Origin: Paucihalobacter ruber
Lineage (GTDB): Bacteria; Bacteroidota; Bacteroidia; Flavobacteriales; Flavobacteriaceae
Length of the DNA: 64,000 nucleotides
NCBI RefSeq assembly: GCF_006494535.1
Contig: NZ_VHIQ01000007.1
Location: 62,001-126,000, forward strand
Reading direction: 5' to 3'
Shown: piece after piece, positions 9,659 to 17,586 of the stretch
How the letters are laid out: the number at the start of each line of letters is the position of its first letter
How positions within the stretch are numbered: position 1 is the first letter of the stretch
Notes under the pieces: generated by a model
What the model saw: the letters and a program-made list of their open reading frames with translations, nothing else
Databases searched by the model: none
Told to the model about the DNA's origin: nothing
Position numbers and translations under genes: made by a program

Positions 9659-10016
9659 CATAGGGGTGTAAAACCTAATTAACAAAAATTTGAAAAATTA
9701 ATGTTTAATAACGGTCAACTCTAATCAGGGAAGTTCAGTCTGCAATAAGTAACATATAAATAGGTTGTTATAAGTCGAGAATTTTCTGAGCTGGATTGTC
9801 TCTTTTGATTTCAAATTCTTATACGAAATCAACATAAAACTTCGCTAAGAGCTCTGTATACATATGTTTAGCTCGGCAAGAAGAGTCGCATTTCTAGACT
9901 TTTAGGGGAGTAATGTTAAGTGGTTGTAGTTTTCTGTCAATACTTTAGTAATGAAATAAATTCGTGCATTCGTGGCATTTTTTAGCTCAAGCTAATATAA
10001 TATTTAAAATCTTTCC

Positions 10017-10024
10017 TATCTTTA
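10017..10024 (+). promoter_or_regulatory. Probable promoter box of the maltose operon
   Basis: TATCTTTA fits the Bacteroidota -7 box TAnnTTTG except in the last base. Transcription would start near 10031, leaving a leader of about 80 nt before the MFS start codon. Confidence 0.5.
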
Positions 10025-10034
10025 CACCTTTCAA

Positions 10035-10107
10035 AGCTTATATTTTCACTTCTACAAATAAGTTTTGATAAGCTAATGTCGGCTTATCGTAATATAATTT
10101 ACGATAA
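10035..10107 (+). promoter_or_regulatory. Leader with four alternately pairing segments ahead of the MFS gene
   Basis: Segment 1 (10035-10041, agcttat) is complementary to segment 2 (10068-10074). Segment 2 (10067-10073, gataagc) is also complementary to segment 3 (10082-10088). Segment 3 (10084-10092, ttatcgtaa) is also complementary to segment 4 (10099-10107, ttacgataa), which ends 3 nt before the ATG. Pairings 1:2, 2:3 and 3:4 exclude one another, as in attenuators. The 3:4 palindrome could instead be a DNA operator. Confidence 0.5.
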
Positions 10108-10110
10108 CTA

Positions 10111-11601
10111 ATGAAAAAAAGACAATTAAGCTTCTGGGAGATTTGGAACGTTAGTTTCGGTTTCATGGGAGTTCAGTTTGGTTTTGCGCTGCAAAATGCA
10201 AACATTAGTAATGTGCTCGAAAATTTGGGCGCAGACGTCCATTCACTTTCGTTCTTTTGGTTAGCAGCCCCAGTAATGGGATTGATTGTGCAACCTATTG
10301 TGGGTGGTGCTTCCGATTTAACATGGAACAAACGTTTTGGTCGGCGAGGTCCTTTTATTTTAGGTGGTGCTTTCTTTGCGGCTTTGGGAATGTATTTAAT
10401 GCCCAATTCGCCATTGTTTGTTAAACTCATGCCGGCCATGTTTTTTGGCGGACTCATGTTGGCCTTGATGGATGGTAGTTTTAACGTTACTATGCAGCCG
10501 TTTCGAGCGCTGGTAGCCGATATGCTTCCGGAAAGTCAAAGAAATAAAGGCTATTCCATACAGTCATTACTTATTAATATTGGTGCGGTCATCGGTTCGG
10601 CTTTGCCATTTATTCTTACCAACGTGATTGGTTTGAGTAATATTGCCGAGAAAGGTCAGGTTTCGGCCAGCGTTACCTGGGCATTTTATATTGGTGCTAC
10701 CATTTTATTAGGCTCGGTACTTTGGACGGTTTTTAAAACCAAAGAATATCCGCCCGAAGTATACTATGCCAACGAAGGTATTGACCCCGAAGAGATAAAG
10801 GCACAGCGCGAAGCCGATGCTAAAAGGTCGTTTTCTCAAAAGGCAAGCGGTTTTATTGGCCTTGTCGTTAATATGCCAAAAACAATGAAGCAGTTGGCAG
10901 TAGTTCAATTTTTCTCTTGGTTTGCGCTTTTTTTAATGTGGGTGTATACCACACCGGCCATTGGTCAGTACATTTGGGATGTGCCACAGTATTTATATGG
11001 TGATATTTCTAAAATTCCGGGTGATGTACCCATTAGCACCATCGAAAATTTTAGAGCAGCCAAAGGCGCCGCAGGCGATTGGGTTGGGATTTTATTTGCC
11101 GGTTATTCGCTATTTGCAGCGATATTTTCGGTAGTGATGATAAAAATTGCCAATACCTTCGGAAGAAAACCTACTTATGCTGTGTCCTTATTATTGGGAG
11201 GTTTGAGTTATGTGGCATTTTTACTGTTTAAAGATCCTGAAATTATCCAAGTTAACTTATTAATAGCTTCATTTGAAGTGCCTAAAGGCGCAGTCATGCT
11301 CATCATACCTATGATTGGTGTTGGAATAGCCTGGGCAGCCATTTTAGCCATGCCATATGCTATTTTATCGAATGCCTTGCCTCCGCAAAAGATGGGAATT
11401 TATATGGGAATTTTCAATTTTACCATTGCCGGTCCGCAAATCATTGCCGGTTTATTTGGTAGTTTTATCTTGAAATTATTGGGTGAAAAACCTATTTATA
11501 TGATTGTGGTGGCCGGCGTGTCCATGCTATTAGCCGCCGCATTTGTGTTTATTGTGAAGGAAACTATCCCAAAACCCATTAATGAAACTTCAGAAGAATG
11601 A
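10111..11601 (+). CDS. MFS sugar transporter (SLC45/GPH-like), probable maltose uptake
   Basis: The product is 496 residues, strongly hydrophobic, with about 12 membrane segments. The MFS loop motif appears as NKRFGRRGPFI (about residues 72-82), the form seen in SLC45-type and plant-sucrose-carrier-like sugar transporters. It is the first gene of the plus-strand operon and overlaps the next gene, beta-phosphoglucomutase, by 4 nt. With a maltose phosphorylase in the same operon, it most likely brings maltose or short maltodextrins through the inner membrane by proton symport. Function rests on family and context. Confidence 0.88.
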   Translation: MKKRQLSFWEIWNVSFGFMGVQFGFALQNANISNVLENLGADVHSLSFFWLAAPVMGLIVQPIVGGASDLTWNKRFGRRGPFILGGAFFAALGMYLMPNSPLFVKLMPAMFFGGLMLALMDGSFNVTMQPFRALVADMLPESQRNKGYSIQSLLINIGAVIGSALPFILTNVIGLSNIAEKGQVSASVTWAFYIGATILLGSVLWTVFKTKEYPPEVYYANEGIDPEEIKAQREADAKRSFSQKASGFIGLVVNMPKTMKQLAVVQFFSWFALFLMWVYTTPAIGQYIWDVPQYLYGDISKIPGDVPISTIENFRAAKGAAGDWVGILFAGYSLFAAIFSVVMIKIANTFGRKPTYAVSLLLGGLSYVAFLLFKDPEIIQVNLLIASFEVPKGAVMLIIPMIGVGIAWAAILAMPYAILSNALPPQKMGIYMGIFNFTIAGPQIIAGLFGSFILKLLGEKPIYMIVVAGVSMLLAAAFVFIVKETIPKPINETSEE

Positions 11602-12254
11602 GTAAAAAAGGATTCATATTCGATTTAGACGGCGTCATTGTTGATACGGCCAAGTATCATTTTTTAGCTTGGCGCAAATTGGCTAATTCTTTAGGGATTG
11701 ATTTCACCGAAGTTCAAAACGAACAACTTAAAGGGGTGAGCCGTGTTAAATCGCTCGAAAAAATTTTAAACTGGGGCAATAAAGAGGTTTCTCAAGGCGA
11801 GTTTAATCGCTTAATGGCCGAAAAAAACGAAGACTATCTGAGTTATATCTACAAAATGGATGCTTCTGAAATTTTGCCGGACGTTCATCGCGTTCTCAAT
11901 TTATTAAAAGAACATCATCAAGGAATCGCCCTAGGTTCGGCCAGCAAAAATGCAAAACTTATTTTAGAGAAAGTCAACTTGCTGGACTATTTCGAGGTTG
12001 TGGTAGATGGTAACAGCGTTACCAAAGCAAAACCCGATCCCGAAGTGTTTCTGAACGCCGCTAACGCGCTTGAAATCAAACCTGACAATTGTATTGTGTT
12101 TGAAGATGCCGTTGCCGGTGTTGAAGCAGCCAATGCAGCACAAATGATATCAATAGGAATTGGCAGTAAAAATGTTTTAAGTCATGCCAATTTTGTTTTT
12201 AAAGACTTTACCGAAATCTCTAACGATTTTATCTTACAACTTATAAATCAATAA
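11598..12254 (+). CDS. pgmB: Beta-phosphoglucomutase (HAD superfamily)
   Basis: The 218-residue protein carries the HAD motif DLDGVIVDT with nucleophile D9 and acid/base D11, the cap region with GVSRVKSLE, motif II GSASKN, and motifs III/IV as KPDPEVF and FEDAVAGVEAA. The enzyme turns beta-D-glucose-1-phosphate into glucose-6-phosphate by way of a 1,6-bisphosphate. It overlaps the transporter by ATGA and precedes the GH65 phosphorylase, the source of its substrate, which fixes the assignment firmly. Confidence 0.95.
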   Translation: MSKKGFIFDLDGVIVDTAKYHFLAWRKLANSLGIDFTEVQNEQLKGVSRVKSLEKILNWGNKEVSQGEFNRLMAEKNEDYLSYIYKMDASEILPDVHRVLNLLKEHHQGIALGSASKNAKLILEKVNLLDYFEVVVDGNSVTKAKPDPEVFLNAANALEIKPDNCIVFEDAVAGVEAANAAQMISIGIGSKNVLSHANFVFKDFTEISNDFILQLINQ

Positions 12255-12290
12255 AAATTACACAGTCAAAAACTGTAAAACATATTACAA

Positions 12291-14597
12291 ATGAACTTAG
12301 ATTATATCATACCTAACAATTGGTCTATTATAGAAGAAGGTTTTAACCCCGAGTTGGTTAAATCTTCTGAAAGTATTTTTAGCCTTGGAAATGGTGCCAT
12401 GGGTCAGCGCGCCAATTTTGAAGAAACCTACACCGGTGCCACCTTTCAGGGCAGCTATATTGCCGGCGTTTATTATCCAGATAAAACCCGTGTGGGTTGG
12501 TGGAAAAACGGCTATCCCGAATATTTTGCCAAAGTACTCAACGCACCTAATTGGATTGGTATTAATGTTAACATAAACGGTACAGCCTTCGATTTAAACA
12601 CTTGCAAAAAAGTTGAGAATTTTAGAAGAGAGCTCAACATGAAAGAAGGTTGGTTAAGTAGAAGTTTTAAAGCAACCTTACCCAACGACGTAGAAATAGC
12701 TGTTAAAGTTAAAAGATTTTTAAGCTTGGACTTAGATGAAGTTGGTGCCATAAAGTTCCAAATTACGCCTCTAAATACCCATGCTAACATCGCTTTTGAA
12801 CCTTATCTGGATAGTGGTATTACAAACGAAGATTCTAACTGGGACGATAAATTTTGGGATACTTTAAATGTAAGTCACGACAATCATCAGGCATTTATTC
12901 AATGTAAAACGATGAAAACCCATTTTCATGTGTGTGCTTTTATGGAATCGGAAGTTTTTATTAACGATAAAAAATTGTTGATTGAAGCTAAAAACACGGC
13001 CGATGCCACCAAAACAACCTTTTCATATGCACATGCGGTTAAACAAAACGAAACCTATACCATTTGCAAGTTTGGCGGTTATACTGTCGATAGAAATCAT
13101 GCCAAAGAAGACTTGGTGAAAGCAGCCAAGGCAACCCTTAAAAAGGCTAAAGACATAGGCTTTGAGACCTTGCTCGACATGCAAAAACAAGCCTGGGCAA
13201 ACATCTGGGAAATGGCAGACATCACCATAGACGGTGATGTGAAAGCTCAACAGGGCATTAGATTTAATATTTATCAGCTCAACCAAACATATTTAGGAAC
13301 TGATGCCAGACTTAATATTGGTCCAAAAGGTTTTACAGGTGAAAAATACGGCGGAAGTACTTATTGGGATACGGAGGCTTATTGCATACCGTTTTATATG
13401 GCTACCAAAGACCAAAGTGTGGCCAGGAATTTATTAGCGTACCGTTATAACCACCTTCAAAAAGCGATTGAAAATGCTGAGAAACTCGGTTTTTCAAATG
13501 GAGCGGCCTTGTATCCAATGGTGACCATGAATGGCGAGGAATGTCATAACGAATGGGAAATTACCTTCGAGGAAATTCATAGAAATGGCGCTATTGCCTT
13601 CGCTATTTATAACTATCACCGCTTTACGGGCGATTATAGTTATATCCCTCAAAAAGGATTAGAAGTGTTGATTGGTATTGCCAGATTTTGGCACCAGCGC
13701 GCCAGCTATTCAACCCAAAAAAATCAGTATGTTATTTTAGGTGTTACCGGACCCAATGAATACGAAAACAACGTGAACAACAACTTTTACACCAATTACA
13801 TCGCTAAATGGTGTATCAATTATGCAGTTGAAAATATCGAAAAGGTTGAAGCTGAATTTGCTTCAGATTTCACCCGAATTATGAATAAAACCAAGTTGTC
13901 TAAAGCCGAAATCAGTCAGTGGCAAGAGGTCGCCAATAATATGTATTTTCCATATTCTGAAGAACACCAAGTGTATCTGCAACAGGATGGCTTTTTAGAC
14001 AAGCATTTGGTGACGGTAGCAAATTTAGATAAGTCGCAGCGCCCCATCAACCAAAAATGGAGTTGGGATCGTATTTTGCGTTCGCCTTATATCAAACAAG
14101 CCGATACGCTTCAAGGATTTTATTTCTTCGAAGACCATTTCACTACAGAGGAATTAAAACGTCATTTCGATTATTATGAGCCATTTACGGTTCATGAAAG
14201 TTCACTGTCGCCTTGTGTACACAGTATTCAGGCTGCCAAGCTGGGTCAGATGGATCAGGCTTACACCTTCTATCTAAGAACATCCAGACTCGATTTAGAC
14301 GACTACAATCACGAAGTACACGAAGGTTTACACATTACCTCAATGGCAGGAACCTGGATGAGTATTGTTGAAGGTTTTGGCGGTATGCGTGTTAGAAATA
14401 ACCAATTGTGTTTTGAACCCAGAATTCCGAGTCAGTGGGAAGCCTATTCGTTTAAAGTGAATTTCCGTCATCAAGTATTAAAAGTGATGGTCACACAAAA
14501 AGAGACGAGATTTGAAGTAGACGGTGAACAAGATTTAAAAATCTTGGTTAACAATAGAGAAGTGCACATCATACCACATCAATTAATAGCAGTTTAA
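12291..14597 (+). CDS. GH65 maltose phosphorylase
   Basis: The protein is 768 residues, the usual length for GH65 phosphorylases, with no signal peptide, so it is cytoplasmic. The general acid is E490 in GPNEYENNVNNN, close to the position known for Lactobacillus maltose phosphorylase (E487 as I recall it), and the (alpha/alpha)6 barrel motifs KYGGSTYWDTEAY and NGEECHNEWE are present. It splits maltose with phosphate into glucose and beta-glucose-1-phosphate. Trehalose and kojibiose phosphorylases are in the same family; the starch locus and the neighbouring pgmB favour maltose. Confidence 0.92.
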   Translation: MNLDYIIPNNWSIIEEGFNPELVKSSESIFSLGNGAMGQRANFEETYTGATFQGSYIAGVYYPDKTRVGWWKNGYPEYFAKVLNAPNWIGINVNINGTAFDLNTCKKVENFRRELNMKEGWLSRSFKATLPNDVEIAVKVKRFLSLDLDEVGAIKFQITPLNTHANIAFEPYLDSGITNEDSNWDDKFWDTLNVSHDNHQAFIQCKTMKTHFHVCAFMESEVFINDKKLLIEAKNTADATKTTFSYAHAVKQNETYTICKFGGYTVDRNHAKEDLVKAAKATLKKAKDIGFETLLDMQKQAWANIWEMADITIDGDVKAQQGIRFNIYQLNQTYLGTDARLNIGPKGFTGEKYGGSTYWDTEAYCIPFYMATKDQSVARNLLAYRYNHLQKAIENAEKLGFSNGAALYPMVTMNGEECHNEWEITFEEIHRNGAIAFAIYNYHRFTGDYSYIPQKGLEVLIGIARFWHQRASYSTQKNQYVILGVTGPNEYENNVNNNFYTNYIAKWCINYAVENIEKVEAEFASDFTRIMNKTKLSKAEISQWQEVANNMYFPYSEEHQVYLQQDGFLDKHLVTVANLDKSQRPINQKWSWDRILRSPYIKQADTLQGFYFFEDHFTTEELKRHFDYYEPFTVHESSLSPCVHSIQAAKLGQMDQAYTFYLRTSRLDLDDYNHEVHEGLHITSMAGTWMSIVEGFGGMRVRNNQLCFEPRIPSQWEAYSFKVNFRHQVLKVMVTQKETRFEVDGEQDLKILVNNREVHIIPHQLIAV

Positions 14598-14624
14598 AAA
14601 CAGACCATCTCAAAAATAATAACC

Positions 14625-16553
14625 ATGAATAAACTAAAGTTTCATATTCTTTTTTTAATCCTTTTTTTGGGATGGTCTTGTAAAAACGAAACATCCCAAA
14701 ACACAGCAATTGATGAGGTTTCAGCCGAAGTCGAAATTTATAACGACATCAATCGTGTGGAGCCGCCCAACTGGTGGACCGGGTTTAAGTCTAATAAGCT
14801 ACAATTGTTGGTACAACACGACAATATTGGTACTGCAACACCATCGGTAAAGGCCAATGGCATTTCACTTGTTGAAGTTCATAAAGCTGATAGTCCCAAT
14901 TATTTGTTTTTAGATTTAAATATCGAACCAAATGCTAAGGCGGGCAATTTTAATTTAGTTTTCACCTTTGATGATCAAACCGAACTGAAACAAACCTATA
15001 CTCTAAAAGAGCGTCAACAAGCCGCAGAAGATTTTATAGGTTTCAACAGTAGCGATGTGATGTACCTCATCACACCCGACCGATTTGCCAATGCCAATCC
15101 TGAAAACGACAGCGTTGAAGGCCTGCACGAAACTGCAGTAGATCGCACCAACGATTACGCTCGACATGGCGGCGATATTGCCGGTATTACTCAACATTTA
15201 GATTACATTGAAAAAATGGGCTTTACCGCCATTTGGCCAAGTCCGCTATTAACCAACGATATGCCTCAAGCATCCTATCACGGTTATGCCATGACCGATT
15301 TTTATGAAGTTGACCCACGTTTCGGAACTTTGGAAGACTATAAAACCTTGGCTTCAGAAGCTAAAAAAAGAGGCATCAAACTGGTGATGGATCAAGTAGC
15401 CAATCATTGTGGCAGCTATCATTGGTGGATGGAAGATTTGCCTTTTAAAGATTGGCTCAACTTTCAAGATGAATTTTTAAAAGGTGAAAAACTAATCACC
15501 TCCAACCACCGCAGAACAGTTAATCAAGATGATTATGCCAGCAAAGCAGACACAGCTTTAATGAGCAAAGGCTGGTTTGTTAGCAGTATGCCCGATTTAA
15601 ATCAGCAAAATCCATTTTTGGCGACTTATCTTATTCAAAACAGTATTTGGTGGGTTGAAACCTTAGCGCTTGGCGGCATTCGTCAGGACACTTATCCTTA
15701 TCCTGATAAAGCATTCATGTCTGATTGGGCCGGTGCCATTATGAACGAATATCCAAACTTCAATATTGTAGGTGAAGAATGGAGTAACAATCCGTTATTG
15801 ATTGCCTACTGGCAACAGGGCGCAAAAAATAAAGACGGTTATGAGTCTAACTTAAAATCTACCATGGATTTTGCCATGAAAGATCATTTAGTTGCCGGAC
15901 TTAAAGAACCTGAAACCTGGGGTACCGGATTGGTAAAAATCTACGACGGCTTGTCCAATGACTTCCACTATCCGTCACCCGAAAATTTATTGGTGTTTCC
16001 CGATAATCACGATATGGATAGGGTTTTTACACAGTTTGATGAAGATATTACTAACACCAAAATGGCCTTGAGTTATATGCTCATGTTACCGCGTATTCCG
16101 CAAATTTATTACGGCACGGAGATCTTAATGCAAAACACCGCCAAACCGGGAGATCACGGCTTAATTAGAACCGATTTTCCGGGAGGTTGGCAAGGCGATG
16201 CCATGAATGCCTTTACCGGAGAAGGTCTATCAGCCGAAGCCTTAGATATGCAGGAATACCTAAAAAAACTATTAAACTATAGAAAGTTATCAAAGGCAAT
16301 TCACGAAGGAAAAACAGTTCATTTTGCACCTGAAAACAATATGTATGTGTTGTTTAGAATACTGGATGCTGAGGTAGTGGTTCACATTTTAAACAAAAAC
16401 GAATCACCGGTTGATTTAGATCTTAGCAGATTTAAAGAATTAGGTTTGGAAGGCAAACGGTTTAGAAACATCATAGAAGGTTATTCGGTAGAATGGAAAG
16501 ATACCTTGAAATTAGAGCAAAAAGGCAGTTATATTTTTAGCACCAGGTTATGA
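14625..16553 (+). CDS. GH13 lipoprotein, SusA-like neopullulanase/cyclomaltodextrinase
   Basis: The product is 642 residues with a lipobox (LGWSC, Cys19). An N-terminal domain with PPNWWTGFKSNKLQLLV is typical of the cyclomaltodextrinase N-terminal family, followed by the GH13 barrel (about 135-540) and a C-terminal beta domain. Catalytic residues are D355 in GIRQDTYPY, E384 in VGEEW and D463 in FPDNHDMDR. SusA-type enzymes cut imported maltooligosaccharides and pullulan in the periplasm. The stop codon overlaps the start of the following esterase by 4 nt, which ties their translation. Confidence 0.9.
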   Translation: MNKLKFHILFLILFLGWSCKNETSQNTAIDEVSAEVEIYNDINRVEPPNWWTGFKSNKLQLLVQHDNIGTATPSVKANGISLVEVHKADSPNYLFLDLNIEPNAKAGNFNLVFTFDDQTELKQTYTLKERQQAAEDFIGFNSSDVMYLITPDRFANANPENDSVEGLHETAVDRTNDYARHGGDIAGITQHLDYIEKMGFTAIWPSPLLTNDMPQASYHGYAMTDFYEVDPRFGTLEDYKTLASEAKKRGIKLVMDQVANHCGSYHWWMEDLPFKDWLNFQDEFLKGEKLITSNHRRTVNQDDYASKADTALMSKGWFVSSMPDLNQQNPFLATYLIQNSIWWVETLALGGIRQDTYPYPDKAFMSDWAGAIMNEYPNFNIVGEEWSNNPLLIAYWQQGAKNKDGYESNLKSTMDFAMKDHLVAGLKEPETWGTGLVKIYDGLSNDFHYPSPENLLVFPDNHDMDRVFTQFDEDITNTKMALSYMLMLPRIPQIYYGTEILMQNTAKPGDHGLIRTDFPGGWQGDAMNAFTGEGLSAEALDMQEYLKKLLNYRKLSKAIHEGKTVHFAPENNMYVLFRILDAEVVVHILNKNESPVDLDLSRFKELGLEGKRFRNIIEGYSVEWKDTLKLEQKGSYIFSTRL

Positions 16554-17521
16554 TGAGAGTAATAACATTATTAATATTAACCTTTATTTTTGTTAGTTGT
16601 AAAAACGAACCAAAAACAGTCGAATCGGCCACCGAATCTTCAAAAATTGAAGTCGGCTTGCTTCAAGAGGCCGTTTTATCTTCGGGGAAATTATACAGAA
16701 TTGAAGCCTTTCCTACTGATTACATTCAACCAAGACCGGTAGATATTTGGCTGCCTGATAATTATTCCAATGCTGAAAAATGCGCAGTGCTCTATATGCA
16801 CGACGGACAAATGTTATTCGATTCTACCACTACCTGGAATCAGCAAGAGTGGAAGGTAGACGAATGGGCTTCAAAACTCATGAGTCAAAACCAAACAAAG
16901 CCCTTTATTGTCGTAGCTGTACACAACATACCGGAGATTAGATGGCTGGATTTGTTTCCTGAAAAAGCTTTTTTAAATATTGAAGCATCAAAACGTCAAG
17001 AACTGCTTGAAAATGGTATGAACAACATGAAAAATGTTTCACTCAATGGTGATAATTATCTTAAGTTTATTGTAGAAGATTTGAAACCGTATATCGATAG
17101 TAACTATTCAGTGTATACCAATGCTGAAAATACTTTTATCGCCGGTTCCAGTATGGGTGGTTTAATGAGTATGTATGCTATTTCAGAATATCCTGAAGTA
17201 TTTAGTGGAGCCGCTTGTTTATCGACGCATTGGCCCGGTGCCATACCAAGTGATGACAGTCTGTTTCCCGATGCTATTTTTAAATACGTAGAGGCCAAAT
17301 TACCACAAGCAGGACATCATAAATTGTATTTTGATTACGGCAATCAAACTTTAGATATACATTATCCGCAATACGCCCCGCGATTAGATGATATTTTAGC
17401 CCAAAAAGGTTATACCGACACAGATGCCAGGAATTTATTTTTTGAAGGAACTGACCATTCAGAAAATTCATGGAATAAAAGATTGGATGTGCCGCTAACT
17501 TTTTTGTTAGGGAAACAATAG
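16550..17521 (+). CDS. Alpha/beta-hydrolase esterase lipoprotein (esterase D/Fes-like)
   Basis: The 323-residue protein has a lipobox (IFVSC) followed by KNEP, and an esterase-family (PF00756-type) fold. YMHDGQMLFD, the nucleophile elbow GSSMGG, and a C-terminal DHSENSW supply Ser and His of the triad. Such enzymes remove acyl or feruloyl groups, or hydrolyse iron-chelator esters. It sits inside the alpha-glucan operon and overlaps the GH13 gene by ATGA, so I infer that it acts on acylated glucans or glucan conjugates in the periplasm or on the surface. The true substrate cannot be read from the sequence. Confidence 0.8.
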   Translation: MMRVITLLILTFIFVSCKNEPKTVESATESSKIEVGLLQEAVLSSGKLYRIEAFPTDYIQPRPVDIWLPDNYSNAEKCAVLYMHDGQMLFDSTTTWNQQEWKVDEWASKLMSQNQTKPFIVVAVHNIPEIRWLDLFPEKAFLNIEASKRQELLENGMNNMKNVSLNGDNYLKFIVEDLKPYIDSNYSVYTNAENTFIAGSSMGGLMSMYAISEYPEVFSGAACLSTHWPGAIPSDDSLFPDAIFKYVEAKLPQAGHHKLYFDYGNQTLDIHYPQYAPRLDDILAQKGYTDTDARNLFFEGTDHSENSWNKRLDVPLTFLLGKQ

Positions 17522-17538
17522 ATTACTAGCAAGATGTC

Positions 17539-17571
17539 AGACCTCACAGGTTTTTAAAACCTGTGAGGTCT
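17539..17571. repeat. REP-like palindrome, copy A
   Basis: Two 16-bp arms (agacctcacaggtttt and its complement) surround a single central T. The identical arms recur at 59085-59117 and 59701-59733 next to a RAYT-type transposase. Here it lies in the 65-bp gap between the esterase and GH31 genes and could also act as a hairpin that affects read-through in the operon. Confidence 0.9.
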
Positions 17572-17586
17572 TTAAAATTGAATTAA

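Larger units (their letters stand above)
9452..10110. other. 659-bp gene-free region with several repeats and the maltose operon leader
   Basis: I see no convincing coding sequence. From left to right it holds five 8-bp tandem repeats (9456-9495), an imperfect inverted repeat beginning cctgtccgcc (about 9504-9536), a 16-bp perfect palindrome (9643-9658), an unexplained AT-rich stretch, and then the promoter box and structured leader of the MFS operon (10017-10107). The 10-mer cttatcgtaa occurs both at 9617-9626 and at 10083-10092. Confidence 0.7.

Noticed and set aside
10324-10340. aaacgtttt inside the MFS gene as a second LacI operator
   Set aside because: The match to the 14-bp operator is partial and lies in coding sequence of a conserved loop, so chance is the simpler reading.
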